Position numbers and translations under genes: made by a program
Assembly (NCBI RefSeq): GCF_023734775.1
Contig: NZ_AP025732.1
Span: 5,082,501 to 5,146,500, forward strand
Source of the DNA: Nostoc cf. commune SO-36
GTDB lineage: Bacteria; Cyanobacteriota; Cyanobacteriia; Cyanobacteriales; Nostocaceae
Direction of reading: 5' to 3'
DNA: 64,000 bases
In this document: positions 17,041 through 27,918 of the stretch, one piece after another
Numbering within the stretch: position 1 is the first letter of the stretch
Layout: each line of letters starts with the position of its first letter
Notes under the pieces: generated by a model
Databases searched by the model: none
Seen by the model: only the letters and a program-made list of their open reading frames with translations
Told to the model about the DNA's origin: nothing

Positions 17041-18303
17041 ATGTTTAATCGCAGCCGTCGCAATCTCGCAACTTGGTTCACGCTAACAATGGGCAGTATT
17101 TTAATTATGTTTGCGGCGGGAGTTTACTATTGGGAAGTGATAGATAAGTTGGAGGAACTAGATCGATTACTTTATAAAAAAACAAGTTTGATGGCAGCTA
17201 ATGTTAAGTCGGAGATGCATAATGGTCAGCGACAGTTAAACTTAGAATATGTACCATTTTTGGGAAGTATGGTGCAACCATTGCTGGATAGTCAACTAGT
17301 GTATGCAAGTTGGTACAATGAGCAAAAGCAACTGGTACAATTTTTTGGTACGATTCCTAGCGATCGCCTTTTAATCTCAGGTGGGTTTGATACGATCAAA
17401 ACTGATAGCAAAGTCTGGCTACGTCAGGTAACGTTGCCTGTTTACCAAAATGGTTTATTAATTGGTTATTTACAAGCAGCGATGCCAATGACGACTACTG
17501 AAAGCGCTTTAGCTGAATTCCGTATGGTTTTGGCTATCTCAGCGCCGATTACTCTAGCTGTGATTGCTCTCACAGGTTGGTGGTTGGGAGGACTGGCAAT
17601 GCAACCAATTCGCCACAGCTACGATCATCTGCAAAGGTTTACAGCTGATGCTTCCCACGAATTGCGATCGCCTCTGACAGCTATTATTAGTAATGCTCAG
17701 TATGGCTTTTTATCTAAATCTACTGATCTGGAGATGCAACGTCAGCGTTTCCAAAAGATTTTTGAGATCGCTAAGTCAATGAGCATTCTAGTAAATAATC
17801 TGCTTTTTCTGGCACGTTATCAAGGTAAATTACCGACTGAATCATTACAAGTAATTGACTTAAATAATTTACTTGTGCAGATAACAGATGATTATGCCAC
17901 TCAACCAGATGCACAACATCTTGGTTTAGTTTGTAAACTACCAAATAATAATATAACTGTGCTTGGCGATGCCGACTTGCTCCGTCAAATAATTATAAAT
18001 TTACTTAATAATGCTTGTAAATATACTCCTAATGGTGGTCAAGTTAAATTGCAATTATTTACCCAATCACATTGGGCTGTAATTCAAGTTATAGATAATG
18101 GTATTGGTATTCCTGAAGCTGATTTGCCATACATTTTTGAACGATTTTATCGAGTGGATAAAAAGCGCTCTCGTCAAACCGGAGGATTTGGTTTGGGGTT
18201 AGCTATTGCCCAACAAATAGTTCAATCTCATGGTGGTAAAATTACTATTAAGAGTATATTCAAGGAAGGTACAACTTTACAAATTTATTTGCCTCTAAAG
18301 TAA
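17041..18303 (+). CDS. rppB: Sensor histidine kinase, RppB-like
   Basis: 420-residue membrane kinase partnered with the upstream regulator. TM1 at about 11-30, a periplasmic sensor region of some 120 residues, TM2 at about 162-184, then the HisKA box FTADASHELRSPL with His206. HATPase motifs follow: NLLNNACKYTPNGG (N box), DNGIGIPEADLPYIFERFYR (G1/F) and GGFGLGLAIAQQI (G2). No known small-ligand domain is visible in the sensor region. Same-strand operon with rppA. Well preserved, with no odd features. Confidence 0.85.
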   Translation: MFNRSRRNLATWFTLTMGSILIMFAAGVYYWEVIDKLEELDRLLYKKTSLMAANVKSEMHNGQRQLNLEYVPFLGSMVQPLLDSQLVYASWYNEQKQLVQFFGTIPSDRLLISGGFDTIKTDSKVWLRQVTLPVYQNGLLIGYLQAAMPMTTTESALAEFRMVLAISAPITLAVIALTGWWLGGLAMQPIRHSYDHLQRFTADASHELRSPLTAIISNAQYGFLSKSTDLEMQRQRFQKIFEIAKSMSILVNNLLFLARYQGKLPTESLQVIDLNNLLVQITDDYATQPDAQHLGLVCKLPNNNITVLGDADLLRQIIINLLNNACKYTPNGGQVKLQLFTQSHWAVIQVIDNGIGIPEADLPYIFERFYRVDKKRSRQTGGFGLGLAIAQQIVQSHGGKITIKSIFKEGTTLQIYLPLK

Positions 18304-18305
18304 AA

Positions 18306-18542
18306 TTTTTGAAGAAGAATTCAGAAGTCAGAATTCAGAAGTCAGAATTCAGGAGTCAGAATAAATCAGTCGGGGATTCAGACCCGCGACTGAATTGTTG
18401 CACCACCAAATTGAAAATTTGGTGGGGGTCTTAAACCCGATTATTCAGACGCGACTCGAAAATACTCGCTAACGCTGCGCTATCCGCCAGTCATACAGAA
18501 TTCATTCTGAATTCTGACTCCTGACTCCTGAATTCTGTTTGA
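18306..18542. repeat. Long dispersed palindromic repeat, copy 1
   Basis: Begins gaagaagaattcagaagtc and ends actcctgaattctgtttga, so the ends are inverted repeats of each other (gaattcaggagtcagaat / attctgactcctgaattc). The interior has a hairpin caccaaattgaaaatttggtg. A related, longer copy lies at 31958-32302. No coding potential. Confidence 0.7.
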
Positions 18543-18646
18543 TACAGCGCTTCCCGCTATTATGCAATACAGTTTTTCTTATTGCCTCTCTCCTAACATA
18601 GCTTTTAGCTTTGAGGATGTACCTCATAGCTGCCGGAAGTGCTGTA
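18543..18646. mobile_element. 104-bp MITE-like element, copy 2
   Basis: Same length and ends as the copy at 14413. It sits at the right end of the long repeat 18306-18542. The other copy of that repeat (31958-32302) reads gtttgataaattct at the equivalent point, while here the element splits gtttga-TA ... TA-aattct. This is what an insertion with TA target duplication would look like. Confidence 0.75.
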
Positions 18647-18653
18647 AATTCTG

Positions 18654-18846
18654 AGGACTTACGCACTGTACAAATTAATCATGGTATGAATTCACGAAAA
18701 TAGGTCGTTTCCGGCTTTGATTAATTATTCTTTGATGGTACGTACATAAACCCGCGCTATGGAGGGCACAGCACTGCTGTGCCCCTACGACATCTCTGGT
18801 TTTTCAAAGATGCATATTTTGTATTTTGTGTCAATGCGTAAGTCCT
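18654..18846. mobile_element. MITE-like element with AGGACTTACGCA ends and 7-bp target duplication
   Basis: 193 bp. The left end aggacttacgca and the right end tgcgtaagtcct are perfect 12-base inverted repeats. Flanked on both sides by the direct repeat aattctg (18647-18653 and 18847-18853). The interior includes gggcacagcactgctgtgcccc, another palindrome. No coding capacity; it must have depended on a transposase elsewhere. Confidence 0.85.
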
Positions 18847-18959
18847 AATTCTGTTTTTCTTGTTAAAAGATAATTCAGAAGTCAAAATACAGAATGCAAT
18901 AGGGAGATTTGACTTGCTAAATCATTCTCTACAGCCGTTTAGGAAAGAAAATATAACCA

Positions 18960-19802
18960 ATGTCTAACCTCAACCTCATTTCCGAATACAAAAGCTTTGG
19001 TGGCAAACTCGGCTTTTATAGTCATCACTCCTCCACCTGTAACGGTGAAATGCGTTTTGCTATCTATCAACCGCCACAAGCAACTCAAAAACCTGTACCA
19101 ATTCTCTATTTCCTCTCTGGGTTAACTTGCACCGAAGAAAATTTTATGGCAAAAGCGGGAGGAGTGCAGCGCTTGGCGGCTGAGTACGGTTTGATATTGG
19201 TTGCACCAGATACGAGTCCGCGTAATACTGGGATTGCAGGTGAGGATGATGATTGGGACTTTGGCAGTGGTGCTGGCTTTTATGTTGATGCTACAGAGCA
19301 ACCGTGGCGTAAAAACTACCAAATGTATAGTTATGTCGTTCAGGAATTACCTGCTTTAATTACTGCAAACTTCCCAACCCAACCGGATAAACAAGGTATT
19401 TTCGGTCATTCAATGGGCGGACATGGGGCGCTAGTTTGTGCCTTGAGAAACCCAGAACTCTACCAATCAGTATCAGCTTTTGCACCTATCACTGCACCTA
19501 TGCGTTGTCCTTGGGGTCAAAAGGCTTTCAATGGTTATCTTGGCAGTAATCAAGAAAGTTGGCGTGATTATGATGCTAGTGAATTAGTCAAAAAATTAGG
19601 ATATCACAGTTCTATCCTCATTGACCAAGGAACTGCTGATAAATTTTTAGCTGAACAACAATTAATGCCTGAAGTGTTTGAGCAAGCTTGTGCAGATGTT
19701 AATCAGCCGCTAAACTTGCGTTACCAAGAAGGCTATGACCACAGTTATTATTTCATCTCTACTTTTATTGAAGATCATATTCGTCACCATGCGTTAGCGT
19801 AG
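18960..19802 (+). CDS. fghA: S-formylglutathione hydrolase
   Basis: 280-residue serine esterase of formaldehyde detoxification: it hydrolyses S-formylglutathione to formate and glutathione after glutathione-dependent formaldehyde dehydrogenase. Alpha/beta-hydrolase fold with the nucleophile elbow GHSMGGHG (Ser151), an early [17 protein letters not shown] motif specific to the family, the acid in [10 protein letters not shown] and the catalytic His in EGYDHSYYF. Full family length. The dehydrogenase gene that often precedes it is not present here. Confidence 0.95.
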   Translation: MSNLNLISEYKSFGGKLGFYSHHSSTCNGEMRFAIYQPPQATQKPVPILYFLSGLTCTEENFMAKAGGVQRLAAEYGLILVAPDTSPRNTGIAGEDDDWDFGSGAGFYVDATEQPWRKNYQMYSYVVQELPALITANFPTQPDKQGIFGHSMGGHGALVCALRNPELYQSVSAFAPITAPMRCPWGQKAFNGYLGSNQESWRDYDASELVKKLGYHSSILIDQGTADKFLAEQQLMPEVFEQACADVNQPLNLRYQEGYDHSYYFISTFIEDHIRHHALA

Positions 19803-20180
19803 CTTACCGTAGGTATCGCTTTAACGTGTCGCGGAAGTCCCCACCAACTCTTGGAGACGCTACGCGAACAATGTACTCATAAGGTGGGAATGTATGACGA
19901 ATCCCCAAAATTTTCTGGTAAGATATATTATTGTCTTGACCCTCCGGGTTCAAAATCGCTCTACTTGGGGAGACCCCAAGACCGCGTTTTTCACCATCAA
20001 TGCCGCAAGCGAAAACCAAGCTAATAAGTATATGTTGCAAGAGAAAAATTTGGGTCTTGGGAACTAGGACTCCTGCCCTTGGAGGGAATGTCAGACCAAA
20101 AAAACTACAGGGTTTTAGAGGCTATTCCCGATGAATTGGGAAGCTCAGACTTCAGCCGTAGGCAAGTCTGAGTAGTTCAC
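19803..20180 (+). mobile_element. IS200/IS605-type remnant: right end with terminal hairpin
   Basis: No transposase gene remains. The right edge at 20139-20180 has the arrangement typical of IS605/TnpB right ends: a small hairpin (ttcccgatgaattgggaa), then a subterminal hairpin ctcagactt/aagtctgag, ending tagttcac. The upstream 300 bases could be the remains of a TnpB guide-RNA region. The hairpin is seen directly; the family assignment is from general knowledge. The end abuts and contributes to the stop codon of the FUSC gene (20177). Confidence 0.5.
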
Positions 20181-22393
20181 TTACCTGATGTTAGCCTTAT
20201 CATAGCTGAGTGCATAGCAGTCAACCGCCGGACAATCTGCTCAATCTCCAAATCTAATATGCTGTAATCAATCACTGCTTGACGAATAGGTGTATGTCCT
20301 TGATTGACAGCTAGCTCTTCTATCCGGGCTGTACGCAGTGCTTGCAGATGCGGTTGGATTTTGTGCAGAGTTTCTTCTAAGTCAGGTAAGGGCAAAGGGG
20401 TAGTTTCCTGCTGTACTGAATCAGCCAATTGCTCTAACAGTAGCGAAACTTGGCGGACAAAGGTTTCTAATTCTGGGAGTGGCACAGTTGCTCGAAAATG
20501 TTCGAGATGCACTGCCAAAACTGTCACGGCGTTAGTAAAACGTCCCATGTACACCAGCAGCGTCATCACTGGTTCTACTAACTCTTTGTGCATTTGGGGT
20601 TCACGCAGCAATCCTTGGAAGGAAGCTTGAGCATTGCCAATGGCTAGTCCAGTTTGTCGCCGTTGACTAATAATGCTAGAGTCACCCTCTTTTGTCCCCT
20701 GGTAAACAGCCATCACATCGCTAAAGTATTTGTGACATTCTCGCAGGGCAGTGGCGAGTTGACTGGGTAAGCGATCGCGTTCCCAGTTTGGCCATATAAA
20801 GTAATGACTTGCAAAAGCCAGTCCCGCTCCAATTAATGTATTTAACACCCGAAAGCCAGCAAATTGCCAACCAATGGGATTACCAACATCAATAATAAGT
20901 AAAACAAATATTGACAAGAAAACCACCGAATACCCATAGTTGAAACCGATCAGGGAAATGCCAAAAAAGACTGTCAGTAAAATGATTATGTCTAATACAG
21001 CCTTGTTTGTGATAGTTGCAACTATGATAGCTGCTAACACAGCTCCTAAAATAGTCCCGCCAACACGCTGGAAAAATCGCTGGAAAGTTGCACCCAAGTT
21101 CGGTTTGAGAACTAGCATGATTGTTAGTGTTACCCAATACCCCATTGGTAGATTGGTAACGCTGTATAATATTACGCCTACAGCTAGACTGACACCAATA
21201 CGGAGAGCATGGCGAAAGATTGCTGAGTCTAAGGTGAGATTTTCTTTGAGTAAACTTAAAAGCGATCGCTGTTCGCCTGCAACTAAAAGTAGTGTATCTA
21301 CATCTCGGCGACTCATTTTGCTGCGATCTACCAGAGATTTAGCTGTTTGAGCCGTGTATTGCAATTGCTTGATCAGCTTTTCGATCATCAGCACCAAGTT
21401 AGTGAAAGCCACAAGAGTTGTGTAGTCTGTCTCACTCCCAGCAATTGCTTTTCTTTGCAGATTTTCTTGTTCCTTCAGTGCCTCATAGATGCGGTTGAGA
21501 TTTCCTAGATCGATACTAGCAGGCTTGCGAGATATGACTTTCGCTATGGCTTGAAGAATAATTGATATTTCCACAAGTGCATCGTCTACTAATTGCTGGA
21601 CTGCGTAATATTGCTGATGTTGAAAGTGAGTTTCTAGTAATTCTATTAAGGCAATAACTGAGCCAAGCAAGCGATCGCCATCCTGAATTAATACCAATAA
21701 CTGCTCATCCATCCAACTCCTAGCCGGCTGTCCAATCCGTGTAGTACCTAAAGTAGTGCGTGCTGTCTCTAATGCCTTTCTAATTTCGAGAATATTTTCC
21801 GGTGTTGCGACTTTACCGACGAATTTTTGAATGTAGTTGGCGATTGCCTTTAAGCAGTCAGCCAAAGCTATCTGTACTGGATCATAAGGTCTAAAAGGCC
21901 ACATTACCAACGAAAGTAACATCGCCCATCCACTTGCAATTAGACATAACAGCGATCGCATCAGTGCAACTTCCAAGTTTCCTGGCTGTGCGATCGTGGA
22001 AATAAATGATATCCCTACTACCAGACCAACATTTGCCCCAGCATTACCGTACAGCGATGCAAAACCTGAAGCAAGTCCCCAGAGAAATGCCAGCACCACA
22101 GTTAGCACTGGAATTTTAGCAACTAGAGTAGCCACAAATACTGAAATAGCGATTCCCAATGTAGCCCCCGTCATCGCCTTAGCTTTTATCTGGTAAGGGC
22201 CACCAACATTCGCTAAGTTGACAAAGTAAGCTATTAAACCGACAAATAATCCGCTTTCCCTTTGGTTGATAAGTTGCCCAATTAGCATGGGAACCCCCAA
22301 TGCTAATGCCGCTCGTAAGCCGTTGGATACTGCTGGTTTTACTGGCTCTGACTGGATCAGAAATCTAAGGAAATTACTTTGATTCAACTGCAT
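20177..22393 (-). CDS. FUSC family (aromatic acid/fusaric acid efflux-like) membrane protein
   Basis: 738-residue inner-membrane protein with the FUSC/YccS/AaeB architecture: two bundles of about five to six helices (roughly residues 20-170 and 400-520), each followed by a helical cytoplasmic region. The second bundle contains YSVTNLPMGYWVTLTIMLVL and FQRFFQRVGGTILGAVLAA, a typical FUSC-2 segment. Members export aromatic carboxylates or xenobiotics. No membrane fusion partner lies next to it. The final residues (LTSGK, stop) run into the IS605-like right end, so the native C-terminus may have been altered. Confidence 0.85.
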   Translation of the reverse strand: MQLNQSNFLRFLIQSEPVKPAVSNGLRAALALGVPMLIGQLINQRESGLFVGLIAYFVNLANVGGPYQIKAKAMTGATLGIAISVFVATLVAKIPVLTVVLAFLWGLASGFASLYGNAGANVGLVVGISFISTIAQPGNLEVALMRSLLCLIASGWAMLLSLVMWPFRPYDPVQIALADCLKAIANYIQKFVGKVATPENILEIRKALETARTTLGTTRIGQPARSWMDEQLLVLIQDGDRLLGSVIALIELLETHFQHQQYYAVQQLVDDALVEISIILQAIAKVISRKPASIDLGNLNRIYEALKEQENLQRKAIAGSETDYTTLVAFTNLVLMIEKLIKQLQYTAQTAKSLVDRSKMSRRDVDTLLLVAGEQRSLLSLLKENLTLDSAIFRHALRIGVSLAVGVILYSVTNLPMGYWVTLTIMLVLKPNLGATFQRFFQRVGGTILGAVLAAIIVATITNKAVLDIIILLTVFFGISLIGFNYGYSVVFLSIFVLLIIDVGNPIGWQFAGFRVLNTLIGAGLAFASHYFIWPNWERDRLPSQLATALRECHKYFSDVMAVYQGTKEGDSSIISQRRQTGLAIGNAQASFQGLLREPQMHKELVEPVMTLLVYMGRFTNAVTVLAVHLEHFRATVPLPELETFVRQVSLLLEQLADSVQQETTPLPLPDLEETLHKIQPHLQALRTARIEELAVNQGHTPIRQAVIDYSILDLEIEQIVRRLTAMHSAMIRLTSGK

Positions 22394-22703
22394 TGTTTTT
22401 GTTAATAAAACAAAATTTTTATCTGGATTTTCTTAATCTTCTTATATTTGAGGTTGAGCGGCTTATCATTAAATATGTGATTTAACCTGAGAGTTAAATT
22501 ACGAATAGTGAAGAATTGCTACAAATATATATGCTGAAAAAGCCTCAGATTTATACAAATTTACTTTTAAACAGCTATACGCAGTAATATAAATCGTGTT
22601 TACGTGTAAGTTCTGATACCGTTGAGTGCCCTTTCTCACTTTTTAGACATCTTCTAAGATTAAAACAACAGGTTTTAAACATCATCTAAGCAAGGAGAAT
22701 AAG
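22394..22703. other. Intergenic region upstream of the SIMPL gene
   Basis: 310 bp without recognisable elements. A good ribosome-binding site (aaggaga, 22691-22697) precedes the ATG at 22704. Confidence 0.4.
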
Positions 22704-23231
22704 ATGACTAACACAGGTGTGAGTCAGAAGGCTCTTGTGATCATTGACCCCCTAACTGGTAGCACTAATCCAAACCCTTCTCAGATATTGGAAGTTACTG
22801 GTCGAGGAGAGGTCAATGTTGCCACTACTTTAACTAAGGTGCAATTGGGGATTCAAGTAGAGGGAAAAACCGCAACCGAAGTTCAAGAAGAAGTTGCTCG
22901 ACGTTCAACAGCAGTAGTTGATGTGTTGCAAAACCTTGGGGCGCAAGAACTTCAAACTACATCTATTCAACTAAATCCCGTTTTTAGCTTTGCAGATGGG
23001 ACTCAAACCCTAACTGGCTTTAGAGGGATCAACACACTTCAGTTTGAGTTACCAACCGATCGGGCTGGGGCAGCAATTGACACAGCTATCCAAGCAGGCG
23101 CAAATTTAATACAGAATATAAGCTTCACTGCCTCAGACGAAGCATTACAGCAGGCACGTCTGCAAGTTCTTAGCGAAGCTGTTGAAGATGCCCAAGCCCA
23201 AGCTCAGACTGTTTTAGTACCTTGCAGTTAA
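22704..23231 (+). pseudogene. SIMPL-domain (DUF541) protein, first repeat, frameshifted before its end
   Basis: 175 residues ending in an out-of-frame tail (VLVPCS). Core: LEVTGRGEVNVATTLTKVQL and the middle RSTAVVDVLQNLGAQELQTTS, typical of SIMPL (DUF541) beta-alpha proteins, usually periplasmic or envelope-linked. No signal peptide. The downstream frame continues the same protein. The second repeat has gctgtttttagtacc (five T) where this copy has actgttttagtacc (four T) at about 23208-23218; restoring one T joins both into a single protein of about 485 residues with two SIMPL domains. AAGGAGA lies upstream of the ATG. Confidence 0.75.
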
Positions 23232-24160
23232 CCCCCGGAGAGATTATTGACATTGATATTAACTCATCTAACAATCCCAGCCCATCTCCTTTGGTGTTTG
23301 CAGCAGCAGATAGGGTAGCAACAGCTGCTACAACTCCTATAATTGGTGGTCTTCAGTCGGTAGAAGCTAGTGTTTCTCTAGATATCGGTTATTCTCCAAA
23401 TTCAGCACTCACTCTCCCTTCGGCTACTGATAATCTCATAGGTGGGAGTCAGCAGGCTCTTGTGATCATCAATTCCCTGACTGGTAGCACTAATCCAAAA
23501 CCTTCTCAGATATTGGAAGTTACCGGTCGAGGAGAGGTCACTGTTGCCACTACTTTAACTGAGGTGCAATTAGGGATTCAAGTACAAGGAAAAACCGCAA
23601 CCGAAGTTCAAGAAGAAGTTGCTCGACGTTCAACAGCAGTAGTTGATGTGCTGCAAAACCTTGGGGCGCAAGAACTTCAAACTACATCTATTCAACTAAA
23701 TCCCGTCTTTAGCTTTGCCGATGGGACTCAAACCCTAACTGGCTTTGAAGGGTTGAACACACTTCAGTTTGAGTTACCAACAGATCAATCTGGAGCAGCA
23801 ATTGACACAGCTATCCAAGCAGGCGCAAATGTAATACAGAATATAAGCTTTACTGCTTCAGACGAAGCATTGCAGCAGGCACGTCTGCAAGTTCTTAGCG
23901 AAGCTGTTAAAGATGCTCAAGCGCAAGCTCAGGCTGTTTTTAGTACCTTGAAGTTAACCCCCGGAGAGATTATTGACATTGATATTAACTCATCTGACAA
24001 TTTCAGCCCGTCTCCTTTGGTGTTTAACGTAGATAGAGCTTTTGCAGCAGGTGCTACAACTCCTATAATTGGTGGTCTTCAGTCGGTAGAAGCTAGTGTT
24101 TCTCTAGACATTCTTTATTATCCAACAGCAATTACTCTTGATTCACCTGTAACAGTTTAG
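23222..24160 (+). CDS. SIMPL-domain (DUF541) protein, continuation and second repeat
   Basis: 312-residue frame that begins with the missing end of the first repeat (LTPGEIIDIDIN, then TTPIIGGLQSVEASVSLDI) and then carries a complete second repeat from SQQALVIINSLTGSTNPKPS to the same ending. The two repeats are about 90% identical in protein and nearly so in DNA, indicating a recent tandem duplication. No conventional start suits 23222, so as written it would need reinitiation; it is best read as part of one two-domain protein with 22704-23231. Cellular role unknown. Confidence 0.75.
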   Translation: MQLTPGEIIDIDINSSNNPSPSPLVFAAADRVATAATTPIIGGLQSVEASVSLDIGYSPNSALTLPSATDNLIGGSQQALVIINSLTGSTNPKPSQILEVTGRGEVTVATTLTEVQLGIQVQGKTATEVQEEVARRSTAVVDVLQNLGAQELQTTSIQLNPVFSFADGTQTLTGFEGLNTLQFELPTDQSGAAIDTAIQAGANVIQNISFTASDEALQQARLQVLSEAVKDAQAQAQAVFSTLKLTPGEIIDIDINSSDNFSPSPLVFNVDRAFAAGATTPIIGGLQSVEASVSLDILYYPTAITLDSPVTV

Positions 24161-24208
24161 AAGAAAGCGTTTTTTGTCAATCAGCTAAAATACTCAAAAA
24201 AGATTCAA

Positions 24209-24241
24209 GAATTCCCGCCTATGTATGGCGGAGAGTGTCAA
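24209..24241 (+). repeat. Solo IS200/IS605-type right end
   Basis: Sequence gaattcccgcc, a short loop, ggcggagagtgtcaa: the hairpin-plus-GTGTCAA form typical of cyanobacterial IS605 right ends. The right end of the tnpB element at 29690-29723 has the same layout on the other strand. No transposase remains here. Confidence 0.6.
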
Positions 24242-24298
24242 GAATCATTAATGTCAACTTAAGGTGCAATGGGCGGTTAAAAACGGCATCTACACAAA

Positions 24299-24361
24299 CA
24301 AAATCCTCCTCCGTGGGTTAAAAAACCTTAATTTTCCTTTAGTTTGCGGAGGTGGATTTTG
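24299..24361. repeat. Dispersed hairpin repeat upstream of the Uma2 gene
   Basis: Arms caaaatcctcctccg and cggaggtggattttg, separated by about 33 bases with an inner aaccttaattttcctttag loop. It resembles a frequent Nostoc intergenic repeat. The remaining spacer 24161-24472 holds nothing else recognisable. Confidence 0.55.
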
Positions 24362-24472
24362 CCTATATAGCGGCGAATTCCATGAGACAGTTTTAAGTTG
24401 ACACCTATGGTCAAGAATGACTCCATACCATCCTAGAAGCGATAAAATCAAAAATAAATTCATACTGTGTTT

Positions 24473-25228
24473 ATGGCAACCCAACTCAGTGAAGGCAAAT
24501 CCCAAACTGAACTGGTAATCTCTTGGGAAGCCTTGCCCAAGGATTTTCAACTAGAGGATGAACCAGTGGAGAATACAAGTCAGCCACTTTTGGCTGGTGC
24601 TTTGCGTGAAAGCCTAGAAATCAGTGGATTCATCCAACCCCAAATGTTGATAGCTTCCAACTTGGGTCTTTGTGCGACAGTCAACGGTCAATTTATTGCT
24701 AAAGCACCTGACTGGGTTTATGTGCCATCGGTGAATGAAGTTGTGGGTAATCGCAAAAGTTATACACCAAATTTAGAAGGAGATATTCCAGCGATCGCTA
24801 TCGAATTTTTATCCGATACTGAAGGTGGAGAATATTCGGTAAAACGAGCTTATCCACCAGGAAAATGGTTTTTCTACGAGCAGATTTTGCAGATTCCCAT
24901 CTACGTGGTTTTTGAACCTTATGGCGGTTTATTAGAATATTATCAACTGGAAAATAAACGCTATGAGTTAAAGCAACCTGACGAAAATGGTCGTCATTGG
25001 ATTAATGTGATGGGCTTATTTTTAGGAACTTGGCAAGGAACAAAAGAAGGTCGCACTGGTTATTGGTTACGCTGGTGGGATCAAGCTGGTAATTTGTTAC
25101 CGTGGGCTGTAGAACAGATTGAACAAGAACGCCAACGCGCCGAACAAGAATGCCAGCAAAAAGAACGGCTGATTGCTTATTTACAATCACAGGGTATTGA
25201 CCCGAATAATTTGCCCCCGTTCGAGTAG
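24473..25228 (+). CDS. Uma2 family (DUF820) putative endonuclease
   Basis: 251-residue protein of the large cyanobacterial Uma2 family, with a PD-(D/E)XK nuclease fold. Visible core: PDWVYVPSVNE, IPAIAIEFLSDTEGGEYSVK and FFYEQILQIPIYVVFEPYGG. The C-terminus is a coiled coil rich in Glu/Gln/Arg (EQIEQERQRAEQECQQKERL). The ATG at 24473 is chosen over a GTG two codons earlier. These genes occur in dozens of copies per genome and their biological role is unsettled. Followed by a weak hairpin terminator at 25243. Confidence 0.85.
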   Translation: MATQLSEGKSQTELVISWEALPKDFQLEDEPVENTSQPLLAGALRESLEISGFIQPQMLIASNLGLCATVNGQFIAKAPDWVYVPSVNEVVGNRKSYTPNLEGDIPAIAIEFLSDTEGGEYSVKRAYPPGKWFFYEQILQIPIYVVFEPYGGLLEYYQLENKRYELKQPDENGRHWINVMGLFLGTWQGTKEGRTGYWLRWWDQAGNLLPWAVEQIEQERQRAEQECQQKERLIAYLQSQGIDPNNLPPFE

Positions 25229-25242
25229 ACGATTGGTATTTT

Positions 25243-25266
25243 AAGACGCAATAAATCGCGTCTTTA
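25243..25266 (+). terminator. Weak hairpin terminator after the Uma2 gene
   Basis: Stem aagacgc/gcgtctt with an eight-base loop, followed by only a short T stretch. It may serve the Uma2 transcript. Confidence 0.4.
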
Positions 25267-25319
25267 CATCAGTTTTTTGAGATGATCTGAACTGTTATTT
25301 GCAGAAGAAATAACTTATT

Positions 25320-27918
<2,599 letters not shown>

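Noticed and set aside
19804..20040. 78-codon minus-strand frame after fghA
   Set aside because: It lies in IS605-like relic DNA, has no ribosome-binding site, and no domain is visible.
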